From Astropecten irregularis (Eukaryota; Echinodermata; Asteroidea; Paxillosida; Astropectinidae), in NCBI GenBank assembly GCA_963971285.1, contig OZ020248.1:1178001-1242000 (forward strand): 64,000 nt of DNA. Direction: 5' to 3'. The first letter of the stretch is position 1. Each line of letters starts with the position of its first letter. Under the pieces are notes generated by a model. The model made no database searches, had not been told where the DNA came from, and was given only the letters and a program-made list of their open reading frames with translations. Positions 10,642 to 23,276 of this stretch are shown here, piece by piece. A program made the translations under genes and the position numbers.

Positions 10642-10790
10642 TATGTGGATCGGTTTGAGGAAACACCATGTAAGAATCGTTTGTACGTTCGTTTTTCTCG
10701 TAAGGTCTCAACGTTTCGACTAGCCTGATGCTATAGTCTCCCGATGCACGAACGATTCTCGCATGGTGTTTCCGCAAACCAATCCACATA
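10642..10790. repeat. Palindromic repeat with hammerhead-like remnant
   Basis: Arms starting TATGTGGATCGGTTTG and ending CAAACCAATCCACATA face each other. On the minus strand the middle keeps CTAGTCGAAACG preceded by a scrambled stem. A half copy of the same repeat occurs at 44868-44990 with a better preserved motif. Confidence 0.55.
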
Positions 10791-11771
10791 TTTATATGTA
10801 ACCTACCCTTTTTTTTAGTAATGTTTAATTCTGTACCTTACCTTGAAGTATACATGTACACGTACGTAACTACCTTCGGGTGCATCCTTCTTCCTACAAC
10901 TATGACATCATTCATCATACATAACTCTCGTAGGAAGCAATTATAGTGTGTCGCTTGCTCAAGGAACCACGAGATTTAGGCTTGACGCCACTATCTCATA
11001 GGCCTATATTCTCCCCAAGATCTTGAGTTCTAAGCATCATCTATAGGCGACTCAATATATGTCCCTTACGCTCCTTCTAAACATATATATCCTTAAGCCA
11101 GGCAGATACACGTACGTCTATATCTACAATGATTCTTTTATGCACAAAGCCAATAAAATATGTCATCCAATCAGATGAAGATGCTATGTCATCTGTGTGT
11201 CCAGCAATCGACCAAGATCATATAACAGCACTGTTTTACGCATGAAATTGATACACGCCATAGGAGTATTTGCAGTTAAGTAATACAAAGACCCTTCGGT
11301 CATGCTAGTTCACCAAAATATACACGCAATACATGGTACATTTATTTCATGTTCAAAGGTATTATATATTACTTTAGTATTTAGTATTTGTTTCATTTCT
11401 CGGGAACAAAGTGATTACAAGAGCGACAGCTAATTACACAGTGACCTTCAGTATAGAACACGAACGAAATACAATTGCAATAACTTCATAGCAATCCAAT
11501 CAGCACACGAAGGATTGCCCAAAGGATTTTTTTTTCTGTGAATGGGGCTCTCCAGACTAATTGAATTGCTTGAATAAGAATAAATATAAATTAAAAATTA
11601 ATTGAATGGCGGACGGTTAAACTCTGAGGAAGTTTGTGCATATAATTCTTCTGGTGAAATATCAGTTGTCTCATTTGGATCTTTTAGACCAAAACGAAAA
11701 TCACAAAATACGTAATACGTAAAAAAAACATAAAATACATGAATAATCACTGCAAATGACGAATGTTTGTA
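10791..11771. other. Non-coding, nothing recognised
   Basis: No gene-like frame or repeat family; contains one TAGGCCTA word near 10999. Confidence 0.4.
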
Positions 11772-12114
11772 TTAAAGGCAGTATCATACTTTGGTAGCCT
11801 ACCGAAACAGGAATCTTCACAAATTTACCTATATCTTACAGGGTGTAAAGATGGTGATGGAAGAAACATACCGTTAAAATTATTCAGCCTGAAATGCTGT
11901 ATATATTCATCCAGAAAAGAGTAAAACCAGTGATCAGAAACAATTTTGATCTTTTCAAGATCAAAAATAACAGTGAAACGTTTTTTCTTTCACTGTTTTC
12001 TCAAAACATTGGCACCGTACGAGACTGAAAATTTCACAGATGACTGTTACTGTATCTTCCTTGATATTTTTGCCCCTGAATCTGCATTGAACCAAAGTAT
12101 GATACTACCTTTAA
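11772..12114 (-). mobile_element. TTAA-flanked MITE, family 1
   Basis: Copy with intact ends (TTAAAGG...CCTTTAA) and the central GATCTTTTCAAGATC palindrome, slightly shorter than consensus through internal deletions. Confidence 0.9.
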
Positions 12115-12423
12115 CTTTATATTTACATCGCGAGTTTGCAGCGCGCTGACGTTCCTGCCTCTATGAGAATGTGGACATTATCATTATTTCCGGATGATTG
12201 AATTTACCCTTACCATCATGGGACCCAAGGGAAATTCCCTAACCGCACAGAAATGTAGTCTCACCGTCATTCCTTTTGTAATATGACCCAATTCAAAAAT
12301 AATTACAGAACCGCTCAATAATTTGTAAAAAAATCTATATAATTATGCCCTACATGGCGATAATAGACCAATAAATAACAATAATAATAATTGCACATCA
12401 TCTCAAATATCAATACATTATTC
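12115..12423. other. Non-coding, nothing recognised
   Basis: No features recognised. Confidence 0.4.
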
Positions 12424-12655
12424 GGGGCCAATATTTCACAGCCCTGCTTAGCACAAAATTGTGCTAACCATAACATTTCTGTCTAAATAAAAACAGGATT
12501 AACAACCATATTTCCATGTAGTGTGTATCACTTGTGATTGTTCTTTGGCTGATGTTCGCTGATCATTAATGTGAAATGTTATTTGAAATGGTGGTTGGCT
12601 TTATTGAGCAAGACATTTTGTGCTAAGCAAAAGTAATGTGCTTAACAACTCCATG
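12424..12655. mobile_element. MITE family 4 (GGGGCCAATTTC ends), eroded
   Basis: Shares GGGGCCAAT at the left, an interior GATTGTTCTTTGGCTG segment and TTGTGCTAAGCA near the right with better copies at 35424-35664 and 49013-49241. The right end is not intact. Confidence 0.65.
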
Positions 12656-12954
12656 TCTAAGATCTGTGTTGCCATGGAAATCACAATTGAGGGTTGTACT
12701 ACATGCATATAGATATGCCTTTATGTTGGATGTAGTGTACGGAAATCATTTCATAACATCATAAAAACAACGGTAACCGTTCAAAATTGTTTCGTATTAT
12801 TCAAAGATTTTCACGGAAAGGTTAATCTGAATGAACAGATGGGGTTTTGTTTATTCATGTCAGCACGCATCACTGAAATGAGCAATAATTGTAGTTTAAT
12901 GATATAATTTATTTAATAAATAGGCAGCGCACCGCCGCAATAATAATATTTATA

Positions 12955-13324
12955 TTAAAGGTACAGTACTACATTGGTAACATACCCAAACAGAAATATT
13001 TAGAGATTTACTTTATGACTTTCAGGATATGAAGATGGTGCTGGTTGAAACATATCGTTAAAATATTTCCAGCTGAAATGATGTATTTATCCAGAAATTA
13101 ATCCAATATAGACCGAAACAGTTTTGAACTCAGGGTAAGATGGAAACCATTCTTTATGTTTTAAAATTGAGTCGGGTTTTCACTATTTTCTCGTGACTCA
13201 GATGTCCGATTGAGCTAAAATCTTCACAGGCTTATCATTTCATGTACACATGAACATGCTGGATCAGACAAAGTGTGGGTGCTGTTCCGTGACCTTTACC
13301 AATGATATTGCATTGTGCCTTTAA
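12955..13324 (-). mobile_element. TTAA-flanked MITE, family 2
   Basis: TTAAAGGTACAGTAC at the left and CCTTTAA at the right, with the family 2-specific right half (GAGTCGGGTTTTCACTATTT, GTGACCTTTACCAAT). Confidence 0.85.
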
Positions 13325-13821
13325 GGTCTATTCGGTATGTGTGACAAGCATTGATTGCCACAAAATGATAGAATTACGGCCCGTGGACTTGGTTGTCATT
13401 TAGAGACATGTAGTTCATGTTAAATGATTTCGAGCATCATATTAAGCAAAAATGTGATGCATTATTGCGATGAAAGACTCGAACATGCGTCATTCGTTGC
13501 GTCGGCACGAACTACACGATCGCGTTTAAATGAGAGTAGCAAACAGGAAAGAGAGGATGGATGTGCACTCGAGACAAGACTAGACATGTACTGACATGAA
13601 ATGATATGGGCTTATATACTGTGATCATGAATACATCAGTAAGGCAGGTCTCTGTTGACTTTTGCTTTACTATGAGCTCTCTATCATGACTCAATAAGCC
13701 CTGTGTCTCGCTCTTCGAATCATGTTGGCAGTTCATGTAATACTTGAGGTAGTCTGAGTTTCGGATTTCTCTGAAAATATTGATCTGACGAGAAATTCTA
13801 ACATGCCATGAACCGGGACAT
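13325..13821. other. Non-coding, nothing recognised
   Basis: A 107-codon minus frame is present at 13512-13835 but overlaps the next repeat, has no domain and no splice or promoter context. Confidence 0.4.
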
Positions 13822-13965
13822 GGGGTCGATTTCACGAAGCCCTATACGATCAATCTTAACTCGAATTTCGAATGATACCCCATCGTATCCTAAACGTAGG
13901 GCTTCAATGCATCATAAGTCCTGCGATTGACAGTAAGCTAATATGGTTTGGTGACATCGATCCCT
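13822..13965. mobile_element. MITE family 5 (about 145 bp, GGGGTCGATTTCACGAAG ends)
   Basis: Starts GGGGTCGATTTCACGAAGC and ends GGTGACATCGATCCCT, an inverted repeat. The interior carries CCATCGTATCCTA and GGGCTTCAATGCATCA, shared with copies at 18827, 36885, 37202 and 45682. Confidence 0.85.
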
Positions 13966-14018
13966 AGTCAGTGTTTTTAAACTGTCCTCGTATCATTTGC
14001 GCCTATAAACCTTATAAG

Positions 14019-14144
14019 TGTAAACCCGTGTATTGTCTTCGACAATGGACGGGCTTACACTTAGAAAAGTGCGCACGCGTGGAAGTGCCTCGTTTTGAAG
14101 TTGCGATCAAAATCCAAGATGGCCGCCATGGTGTAAACCCGTGT
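14019..14144. repeat. Repeat with GTGTAAACCCGTGT boundaries
   Basis: GTGTAAACCCGTGT occurs at 14019-14032 and again at 14131-14144. The interior GTGCCTCGTTTTGAAG and AAGATGGCCGCCATGG are shared with 31097-31297. Probably a small inverted-repeat element. Confidence 0.6.
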
Positions 14145-16591
14145 ATGTTGATACAGCCACGGCTGCTATGGAAGCGCCAACGCACCGCAGCGACCTCGGA
14201 TCGGCAAGCTGAGGCTTGTCACCAGAAGATTAGAGGTTAGGTCCTAACTATCTTACCCTGTGAAACTCCATTACATTCTAGCTTTTATAGACTGAAAATC
14301 ATGGCCACTGAAGTCTTGCTTGAGATTGCATTAGGCTAATACCAATGTAGTTTCTGTATGAATTAAATCATGACTCGGACTTGGTCTCGGACTCCAGCTC
14401 TATGACTCGATGACGCGTGCCGTCGAGTCCGTCTCAAAACCGGCAAATTTAACCAGTTTTTAGTGTGCCGAATTTCATTTATATTGCAAAATCTGTAGCT
14501 TTTTGCAACGTCATAAAGACTTCGTACTGCAAAAACTACTTGTATAAATCGGTAAGACATAACAAACCACAAGTTCTGATAAACAACTCTTGATAGAGAT
14601 GAGTCTTCATAATAAAACAGAACAAATAAAAAGTTTAGGTTTTCGGTGAGACTTTTACAAAACACTTGCAAATTTCAGCTTTTTCCATTTTCTTCGTGAG
14701 AATCTCAACTCTGGTAAAGTCTGCATTCGATTATTTTAGTTACAGCAACACTCTTAATATGTTTTATCCAACGTTGGGTAAAATACTATAAACCGAAAGT
14801 GAAGTATCCTTCAAGTTCTTAAATCTTTCGTATTTACTTAAAACAAACTACAATTACATGTATATTCCAAAACAAGGCAGTTAGTCCACTTTCCAGTACA
14901 TACGTTTCAGATCTCTCTGTTTTGATCAAGCTGTTTTGCTTTGAACCAGTAATATTTAAACTTGGTGTCTTTGTCATTAAAAAAAAGATCATAATTTTGA
15001 TTTTTATGTATTATTATTACACTAAGTATTTTGGCCTAAATTGGCGCTGAACAGAACATTAAGACAAAAAAACGTGTCAAAATGGGCCAGTTAGGACTTG
15101 AGAAATTCTGAATTCAAAATTCGGCTCCTTGCTGAAAATATGAATAAGAAATGAGAGAAGAAAGCTTAACTGCATGGATGTCTATATATGATGCAATCTA
15201 ATCAAGATTTAAAATCTTACAGCTGTGCTCCCGTGGATAAGATTCCAATTAAGAACCATTTACTGTGAAACTGCATACAACTATATGACTTTGCATAAGC
15301 AGAACCATTCCAGTGCGCCCTGCGTTAATGGAAAATCAGGCAATATGTATTGTACATCATTGACGTCGTCAGAAACCAATGAGTATAGGACTCGCTTTTA
15401 TGAAAATCCTCCATTTCCCATCTCAAGCTTGTTTGTGATGCTAGCCGTGATCTGAAGGCCAAATAAGAGACAGACAGCTTCGCGAAAACAGATTTACAAA
15501 CTGATGAAGACAGAGGTTGAAAAATGCAAACGGCCGAAGGAAAATTGTCCCCCGCAAAGCATTTCAGATATACCATTAAGGGAGCCTAAATGTTTAGCTT
15601 GTGTAAGAGCTACAGTCCTTAATTTTGTTTCAACCCAATGATAAGTGACTTATTGATGGGAAGTGGAACAAGGTTTGGGATCCAAAGTGGTTGGCCTGTC
15701 CAAGCGATTCATCATTACTGAAACTCGCCGATGTGGGACACAACATCTCAAGCTTTTGGGCAGTGAAGGGTAGAATCTACGGTGAACAGAGAGGGCGTTT
15801 AGTTGGTATGATTTCATAAAAAAAATGTCTCAGTAACAAGCTTCGGTGTAGTTTAAGTCGAAGCAGGGAGGAAAGAAAGGGAAACGTATAGAAAATGTAT
15901 AGAAAATGAACTGAACGATACTATCAAATCCTGCAATGCATAAAGAAAAGGTATGATGCCACAGCCATCGCAGTACTGTCGAATGTGTGGGGACAATAGA
16001 TAACGAAAGAGTTGCGGTTGCACCATGATGTACAAAGTTCTCTTCTATAAGTGTGTGGTTCTGAGAAGAACCGGTGGCGAACTTAGGACCTTCTGAACAG
16101 TGTCCTCTGGCTTTAGTTCTGGCCGAATGCTATCGTACTTGAAGATTGCTTGAACTAAAGGGCCGTGAAAAAAAATAAAAGCAGTATTGAGTATTGACCA
16201 TCTCCACCCGTAAGCCAGTCATTTACACTTGTCATCGGCCGTGAAATCATATCTGCACACGGCTGCACTTTGGCGATGCACGTGTAGTCTGGGACCACTG
16301 TTTTATCATGCATCATTCCCAGCCTGTAGCCTGGGGCTGTATTGGACACACGCTTCGATTTCCCCGCACCAAGCAAGCAAAAAAAAAACCATCTGGAGAT
16401 TCGAGCAATGCACTTTCTTCTAGCCTTCATGCAGCAGCATTCAAACGAGCATTTTGAACATTTCCTTCCATCATAAGATTGAGCCACAACATGAAAAGAT
16501 TATAAGTTGTCTGGGCAATCATTAACTTCCTGTTAATACTTCGACATGCTAAATGTCACTCATCCGAACAGTCACTTTTAATATAAGCATC
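14145..16591. other. Long non-coding stretch, nothing recognised
   Basis: About 2.4 kb with only short open frames on both strands, none with a recognisable domain or paired splice sites. No repeat family from elsewhere in the window. Confidence 0.4.
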
Positions 16592-16955
16592 TTAAAGGTA
16601 ATATCATACTTTGGTTTTTATCAAAGAAATACAGATCCATGGGCAAAAATATCAAGACAGATACAGTATTAGTCATCTGTGGAAATTTCAGTCAAATACA
16701 GCGCCCAATTTTTGAGAAAACAGTGGAAAACGGCCACAGTATTTCTTAAGTCTTTTCGCTTTTATTTTTTGATCTTTTAAAAGATCAAAAAGATTTTCGG
16801 TCGTTGTTTTATTAATTTCTGGATAAATACACCATTTAAGGCGGAAAAAATAACGGTATGTTTGTACCAGCACCATCTTTATATCCTGTAAGTTATACGT
16901 GAATCTGTGAAAAATTCTGTTTTGGTTTCTTACCAAAGTATGATACTACCTTTAA
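16592..16955 (+). mobile_element. TTAA-flanked MITE, family 1
   Basis: Near-consensus copy with TTAA on both sides and the central GATCTTTTAAAAGATC palindrome. Confidence 0.9.
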
Positions 16956-18045
16956 GCAACCAGGCAGGTGAGCTCTTTGCACAGGCGTGAACAAAGCTCA
17001 TCTGTGTTGTAATGGACTTGTCGACTGGTGTTGTTTTTTTTTTGGGGGGGGGGGAGGAGTAACCTTTGTTCTTCTTGAAAATCCACTAATGGGCATTATC
17101 CTTTGATAAATCAACTTCAAACTTCAGCTGAACACCAAATTTGAATGAAATTAGTCAGCAAATTAAATTGAAGATTACATTGACGCTATAAATAAGAGCC
17201 GTAGTAAAAGATTATGCGTGTGCAAGTGTAAAGATTGCATAGTTTATAAATTTAAATTAATGTACATAAATTACATTTGACAATGTCGCAAATTGTGCTT
17301 CAACCCGGTGCAATGCCATATATCAGTTTATTTCATCAAGATAAACGGCATAAAACTGGAATTTTATTGATAATAAGCTCATTTTGATCAGCTGGCTGTG
17401 GAACAGCTTTCCCCCTAAAATTGAATTGAAGACATAGACCTATCGTCTTTTAATTTGACACAGGCTTTTCCTTTTGAATTCCAAAATTGATAAAAAGTAT
17501 AAAAAATATTATTATTAAGCTTTTTGCCCAATTTTCTTTCTGAAATAAACAAAAACAACATAAATATAGACATGTATAATGTATAAAATAATGTATAATT
17601 TATTCCGTCTCTGAGATTTAAATATTCTGTTTACCCTTCTGTGACATCCCTATCAATAGTGTAGGACTAAATGGGAAAAAATGAAAAGAAAACATGGAGA
17701 AAACCCTGAGCCCTTTTGGGGTGAAATTTACGATAATATTTACCTCTCGAAGAGCCATTTCAAGATTTTTCTCTCTAAGTGCTGAAATTTTTATAAGCTG
17801 AAATGGTCTCCATGGAATGACGCTGCGAATTTACACAGAAACAAAAAACGTAGGTAGGCCAACGCTCCTTTTGTGGTGCGTTCTATAAAGAGTTCTTTCT
17901 CGCTCTTTCCAGCACGGTAAAGGATATTTGGTTCAGCGTGCCGGTCGAGGGAATCTCATGGGGTCATATCAGCTCATACTACGGCCGGACTCTGATGGCT
18001 TCTTTTTCAGCTGGAAAGCAATCCCAATATTTGATGAGGCTCGTG
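16956..18045. other. Non-coding; T/G homopolymer at about 17031-17055
   Basis: Contains a T10-G10 run near 17031-17055. Otherwise no gene or repeat recognised. Confidence 0.5.
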
Positions 18046-18053
18046 TATAAAGA
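18046..18053 (+). promoter_or_regulatory. Possible TATA box
   Basis: TATAAAGA lies about 95 bases upstream of an ATG in a strong CACCATG context (18140) that opens a signal-peptide-like frame. This is the only place in the left half where a TATA-like word, start context and secretory leader line up. No transcription evidence. Confidence 0.3.
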
Positions 18054-18139
18054 GAGATAGGAGCATGCATGGAAGTCTTGCTGTTGAGATGAGATTGGCC
18101 GATTGTGTTACACACTTAGACATTGTGTAGTCAGTCACC

Positions 18140-18289
18140 ATGATTCAAGCTCGCAGTCGACCGGCAGTTTCTGGCTATATTCTTCTTCTTCTTCTTCTCC
18201 TCTCGTTTCACAATATTTCGTGTCTGTTAACGGAATATCAGAGGAGATTGAGACAACACAAACCAATCAAGTCCAGGCTGACGGAGTGA
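18140..18289 (+). CDS. Possible first exon with a signal-peptide-like leader
   Basis: From the ATG at 18140 (CACCATG context) the frame reads basic residues, then GYILLLLLLLSF, a good hydrophobic core, followed by a short arginine-rich tail and a stop at 18287-18289 (49 codons). If real it would be the 5' exon of a secreted or membrane protein that splices out before the stop; I see no strong GTRAGT donor. The leucine run is encoded by a CTT/CTC microsatellite, so it may be chance. Another frame is open over 18103-18492 for 129 codons, driven in part by the same CT repeats. No downstream exon recognised. Confidence 0.2.
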   Translation: MIQARSRPAVSGYILLLLLLLSFHNISCLLTEYQRRLRQHKPIKSRLTE

Positions 18290-18826
18290 TCTCCCTCTCT
18301 CTCTCTCTCTCTCCGGTGATCGAGCTGAAACCGATGTCTCATCACCGTGTATCTGAACAGCGATCCTCCGCGGATGATCCTTGCCTTTCTGACCTCTATA
18401 CTCGTTCCCTCCTCCTTCTTCCTTTTCAAAGAGGCAAGGCCGTCACCATGGCAACAGAGTGTTTTTGTCTTCACTTTGTTTCGAGGCAGTAACGTATCTC
18501 AAACACAACAGTTTGTGTCTCTGTATTGCCATAAGTAGGCCTATAGGACGGATTAAAATGCCAGTGTTTATAGTGCATTGGCTTACATTATAGTCATGCA
18601 GTTCTGTGAGGAGTAAGGTTGCGGTGCAGTATAATTAACCTTTAAAATTATAATGCTGACAAGTGACAAATGGATATTGTATTGGACACCGAATAGGCCC
18701 GGAAGTGTGTATAGGGAAGATGACAAATGCATTATGGGGCAGTCTGCGCTGAAAACAAAATACTGTGCACAACATCTCACATAGGCCGGCTATCCGCGAA
18801 TAGTGATGTATATTCAGCTGCAACCA

Positions 18827-18973
18827 GGAGTCAATTTCACCAAACTTGTCGAATCTTACTACCGATCGTATAGACTTATGATGCATTGCAGTTGTACATA
18901 GGATATGCCAACTACGATGGGTTATCCTTCGTAATTCTAGTTACGATCGATCGTAGGACTTCGTGAAATCGAC
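18827..18973. mobile_element. MITE family 5
   Basis: The right end ...GTGAAATCGACT and left end AGTCAATTTCACCAAAC are inverted repeats; the interior has ACGATCGATCGTAGGACTTC as in the other copies. Confidence 0.8.
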
Positions 18974-20077
18974 TAAGATTTTGAGATCCTTTTGAGTTGT
19001 AGGAAACTCAAGTCGCACGCAGCTTTTAAACTTCACTACAGATTCTTATTGGTTGTTGTTTTCTGCTCCGACTCGGACAAAATGAGTCACAAGTTACAGG
19101 CCAATAAATGTATCCAAGTCATTACACAGTGCCCATCAATTGAATCTTTCTGTTTTCTGCCTTCACCCGAAATGAATGGATGTCTTTGTATGGTCACGAA
19201 ATTTAGGTATATCCAAAAAACCGCCCTGCAACTAAACGTGGATCTTTCGATACAGGAGACCAAAAAAAATGCATATGGAACGGCGGGGAAAAAAGCAGCA
19301 TGAAAAGACGTTTGAGATTCATGTCACGAATTGGTGAAGTCCCTCTTACAAAACCGGCCTAGAGGCCAAGATGCTTCGTGACGGGACAATGAAACAATTA
19401 GGAGTAAATATTTGATGCAAGGAAGATATCTGATACTGTACGAAGAAATCTGTACACGTTATATCCCCATAGGCAGTGCAGTACGATCATACATAGGCTT
19501 TATACAGTATAAATATGCATCTCATTTCATTTCATGCTATGACTGTCCATGCAGAAGATATTGCCATTGATTTGTAACACGTCCAATTCCATTGGGTTTG
19601 GTAATTCCTAAGTGCTCGGGGTAAGTGTTCTATGCATTGGACTATGGCTAATGTTATAGGCAACTTGTCATTTCCTGTCTATAATGTGCAGTCCCAGGCT
19701 CGCTGATCAATGAATCATGAATTTCTAAATATAAACACAAAAACATTGACTTTTCTTGATGTTTGAAATGCACGAAAACGGCTCTTGATTTTATTTTTTA
19801 TAAAAAAAATACATCTATAAATATTATATTAACTACTTGATGTTTCTAACAGAAGTTGCAGAGTTCCGTCTGTATATTATCGTATTGGAAATGAAGGTAC
19901 CTCTTGAAGGTACTAAAACAGCTGCGGTGTGTTCATAATTTGATTTGTCATGGAATAAAAATAAACCTTTGATTTTTTTCAGCTCAATTGATCATTGTAA
20001 ACACAGTAGAAAAAAAACGAAAACTGTCGCAATTGTTAATTCGCGAAATTTTAAGGTAATTGTAATTGTGAGGGTTT
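18974..20077. other. Non-coding, nothing recognised
   Basis: An open frame of 103 codons at 18992-19303 has no recognisable domain, start context or neighbouring splice sites. Confidence 0.4.
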
Positions 20078-20271
20078 GATCTCGTAGATTAAAACTCGTT
20101 TTTTTGTGTGTTTTGTTTTACTCTTTTCTGGGAAAAATACAGCATTTCAGGAAGGAAAATGTTAACGGTATGTTTGAACCAGGTCGATCTTCATACCATA
20201 AGTTATACGTTATTCTGTGAACATTTATTTTTTGGTTTCCTAACAAAGTACATGTATGACGGTACCTTTAA
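20078..20271 (+). mobile_element. Half copy of MITE family 1
   Basis: Only the half beginning near the central palindrome and ending AACAAAGTAC...TACCTTTAA is present. Confidence 0.7.
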
Positions 20272-20480
20272 AGACTAACTATAGGTAATAACTACATAAG
20301 CTACCGGTAACTACTTTTTTCGTAACAGGGCGACATTTCCATATGGTTGTGCACGAAACTTTACGTACATGTACCTACTTCTAAACATCCTCCAGACCGA
20401 CGAACTTGAAATTGACAAATGATCATAATTATTGAGAGAATTATGTCTTGTATAAAAATTTGGACAGTAAAAATATGTCT

Positions 20481-20620
20481 TTAAAAGGTAGCTAGGACGT
20501 GAAGGTGTCACGCTAATAAGTACCATGGTCGCAACTCGCAACTTACAGGATAAAGATAGACCTGGTACAAACATACCGTTCACATTTCCCTTCCTCAAAT
20601 GCTGTATTTTTCCAACTCGC
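20481..20620 (-). mobile_element. Left fragment of MITE family 1, degenerate
   Basis: TTAAAAGGTAGC, then AACTTACAGGATAAAGAT, AACATACCGTTCACAT and AAATGCTGTATTTTTCC match the family 1 half in inverted orientation to the fragment at 20078. Confidence 0.6.
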
Positions 20621-21237
20621 CCTAACCTATGAAAACTTGTCTCCCTATAACAGTACTGTATGGTGAATTAATCGTGGATTTATCTTCGCGTAACGTATCG
20701 TAGAGGACAGAAATGTGAGCTCAATTTTGTTACATGCGAGCAAACCCCTTCTACACTATACCCCCTCCCCCTCCCAGGGGGCTTGGAAACAAAATGCCAG
20801 CCGTATACGGAGATCCTATACCTGAGGGGTAAAACCGTCACCAAAAACTACCTTGGCAAATGCTACACATTATCATAGCAGCATCGTGATTATCACTGCT
20901 AATTGCACATGCGAAATCGAATAGGCATACCCGTATATCACAATTCCCTGCGTTAAGTCACTTGGGAAAATGAGGATTTTTTTCTTCTAAGAATTAATCA
21001 GTGTTTCTCGGTAGCTGAGCTGGTCAGTGACTTCTTCCACACAATACCCTACCCGTAAGATATCCTTATACTGAACCGAGCTAGGATCATATTTCCAAGT
21101 ATATACATTTCATAAAATGTCACTTCCTGACAGCCATCGCCAAGGCTCTTGTTATTTTCCCTGTGTCGGAGCAGTGTCGAACTCAATCCCATTTATTTAG
21201 TCGACATATTTAGTGCCTGGACCTTTAAAAAATATTC
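20621..21237. other. Non-coding, nothing recognised
   Basis: No features recognised. Confidence 0.4.
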
Positions 21238-21604
21238 TTAAAGGTAGTATCATACTTTGGTTTTTGTCACAGAAATACAAATTCGTGGGCAAAAATATCA
21301 AGGAAGATACAGTAAAAGTGATCTGTGAAAAGTTCAGTCCCTTACGTTGCCCACTTTTTGAGAAAACAGCGAAAAACGGCCACAGTATTTCTTAAGTGTT
21401 TTCTCTTTTACTTTTGATTTTTTAAAAGATCAAAAAGATTTTCGGTCGTTGTTTTATTAATTTCTGGATAAATACACCATTTCAGGCGAAAAAATTGTAA
21501 CAGTATGTTTCTACCATCACCATCTTCATACCCTGTAAGTTGTACGTAAATCTGTGTGAACATTTCTGTTTTGGTCTCTTACCAAAGTATGATACTACCT
21601 TTAA
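21238..21604 (+). mobile_element. TTAA-flanked MITE, family 1
   Basis: Near-consensus 367-bp copy, TTAA at both ends. Confidence 0.92.
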
Positions 21605-22340
21605 ATCATTCAGACAATAAATTGTCAGTGTTAGACTTTGGTATAATTTGTTGAATTTTTGTAACGTCAATATTCTTGGAAACTAAACAAAATATTGTCG
21701 AGTCTGTTTTCTAACAAACACAGCATAGATGATTTTTTTATGAGAGCAAAATATTCTGACGTCATCCTGACCCCCACAGAGAATGTTGCGGCTTAAGTGG
21801 GTATAGTTATTAGCCGGTGATTGTAAATAATGAAGTGGCGTCGTTTGTACGTGCAGTCAAGTATGACGTTGTAGAAACCCGTCATGCCTCAGGGAAAACA
21901 TAATGATCAAAACATCGCGCAAAAGCCGTTGTATTTGAAGGCAGACATGGATGTGTGCTTTAGGTGTATTCCTATGATGCATTTTGTGTGGAGATTTTAG
22001 TGCGTCATTGGTCCACATGTTTTCTCGGAGGAGAGCTGGCAAGCATTCAAATCAACTTGTTTTCAAAATGATAAAATTTCATCAATAGGCCTAGGCCTAT
22101 CAGCTCTCACATTTTCAAAACAATAACAACATTAAACTTGACGATTATGTTGAAATGTGACTTTGTCTATGCACGTTCTAAAATGGTTAAAAACAAAGAT
22201 TTGGGTGGAACAAATTATCTGTACAGATCGTACAGATGAAAGCACTATTTATCTGTCGTAGTCGTTTTCCTTCTTCATAAAAAAGAAAGAAATCCATTTC
22301 AACGTACACGATTATATTATATACACCGATTGCACGTCCA
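21605..22340. other. Non-coding; double TAGGCCTA near 22085
   Basis: Two overlapping TAGGCCTA words. No gene recognised. Confidence 0.4.
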
Positions 22341-22684
22341 ATGTTTACATGCCATCACGTGACTTATAGTGGGTATTTTGTCATCTCATTTGGTGCAGAA
22401 CAGCAGTGGAAATGAGCAAAGAAGACTATTATATCGTCCACATTCTTCTTTGCACATTTCCACCGCTGCTCTGTGCCAAATGAGATGAAAAACACCAACT
22501 ATACGTCACGAAGATGGCATGTAAACATTGGTATATTCCTATTAAAATGTAATAGCTAAACTTGTTGTTATTACCGCTGCTCTGTGCCAAATGAGATGAA
22601 AAACACCAGCTATACGTCACGAAGATGGCATGTAAACATTGGTATATTCCTATTAAAATGTAATAGCTAAACTTGTTGTTATTA
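22341..22684. repeat. Inverted repeat with a recent 111-bp tandem duplication
   Basis: 22341-22428 and 22450-22520 are inverted arms (shared words: CATCTCATTTGG, AGCAGTGGAAATG, ATGTTTACATGCCATC). The right arm and adjoining sequence are duplicated in tandem: 22463-22573 and 22574-22684, period 111, with about one difference. Open frames across it are repeat by-products. Confidence 0.85.
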
Positions 22685-22720
22685 TGCATGAATATTAATG
22701 GGGAGTATATACATTTGCCC

Positions 22721-23276
22721 TTAAAGGGTTCATGCAGTGCTTTTTTCAGTCAGGTTATTTTATTGCCTTCATACAGAGAATATACTGACAGATAATGAAT
22801 GACAAGTCTTATTTTGGTTTCAAACCAGCATTTGGTTTTCCTTTGAATGGCTTTGAAAAATGGGGGATTTTCATGCATACTCATGTGGGGAACCAACTGC
22901 AAAAGTATAATGAAAAACAAATGAAGAGGTAAACTTGCCCCACATAAATGGTTTGGCAAACAATTACACCACCAGTTGAGTGAAAGGAACATATTCGGCA
23001 AAATAAAACCAATTGAGGAGGAAAAGCCAGAAAACCTATAAAACAACCCCACAACTTTGTATGCACAAATCAATTTTGGTTACTGCTCTCAGTTACCCAG
23101 ATGACATCACAATTTTGCTCATGAATATGGAAATGCTAATTAGCATACAAACCAGAAAACATGTTGTTAACCCTTAAACTGTGTGAGGAAGTGGGTAAAA
23201 TCACAGACCCCGTAAACAGTTGCTTTGTGGCACATGTCCAAGCCATAACATTCATATTGCAGAAACCCTTTAAGGG
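22721..23276 (-). mobile_element. TTAA-type element, family 3
   Basis: Inverted copy of 9002-9521: TTAAAGGGTTCATGCAGTG at the left, AAACCCTTTAA at the right, with the same internal sequence including a shared short open frame (TKCWFETKIRL). Confidence 0.7.
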
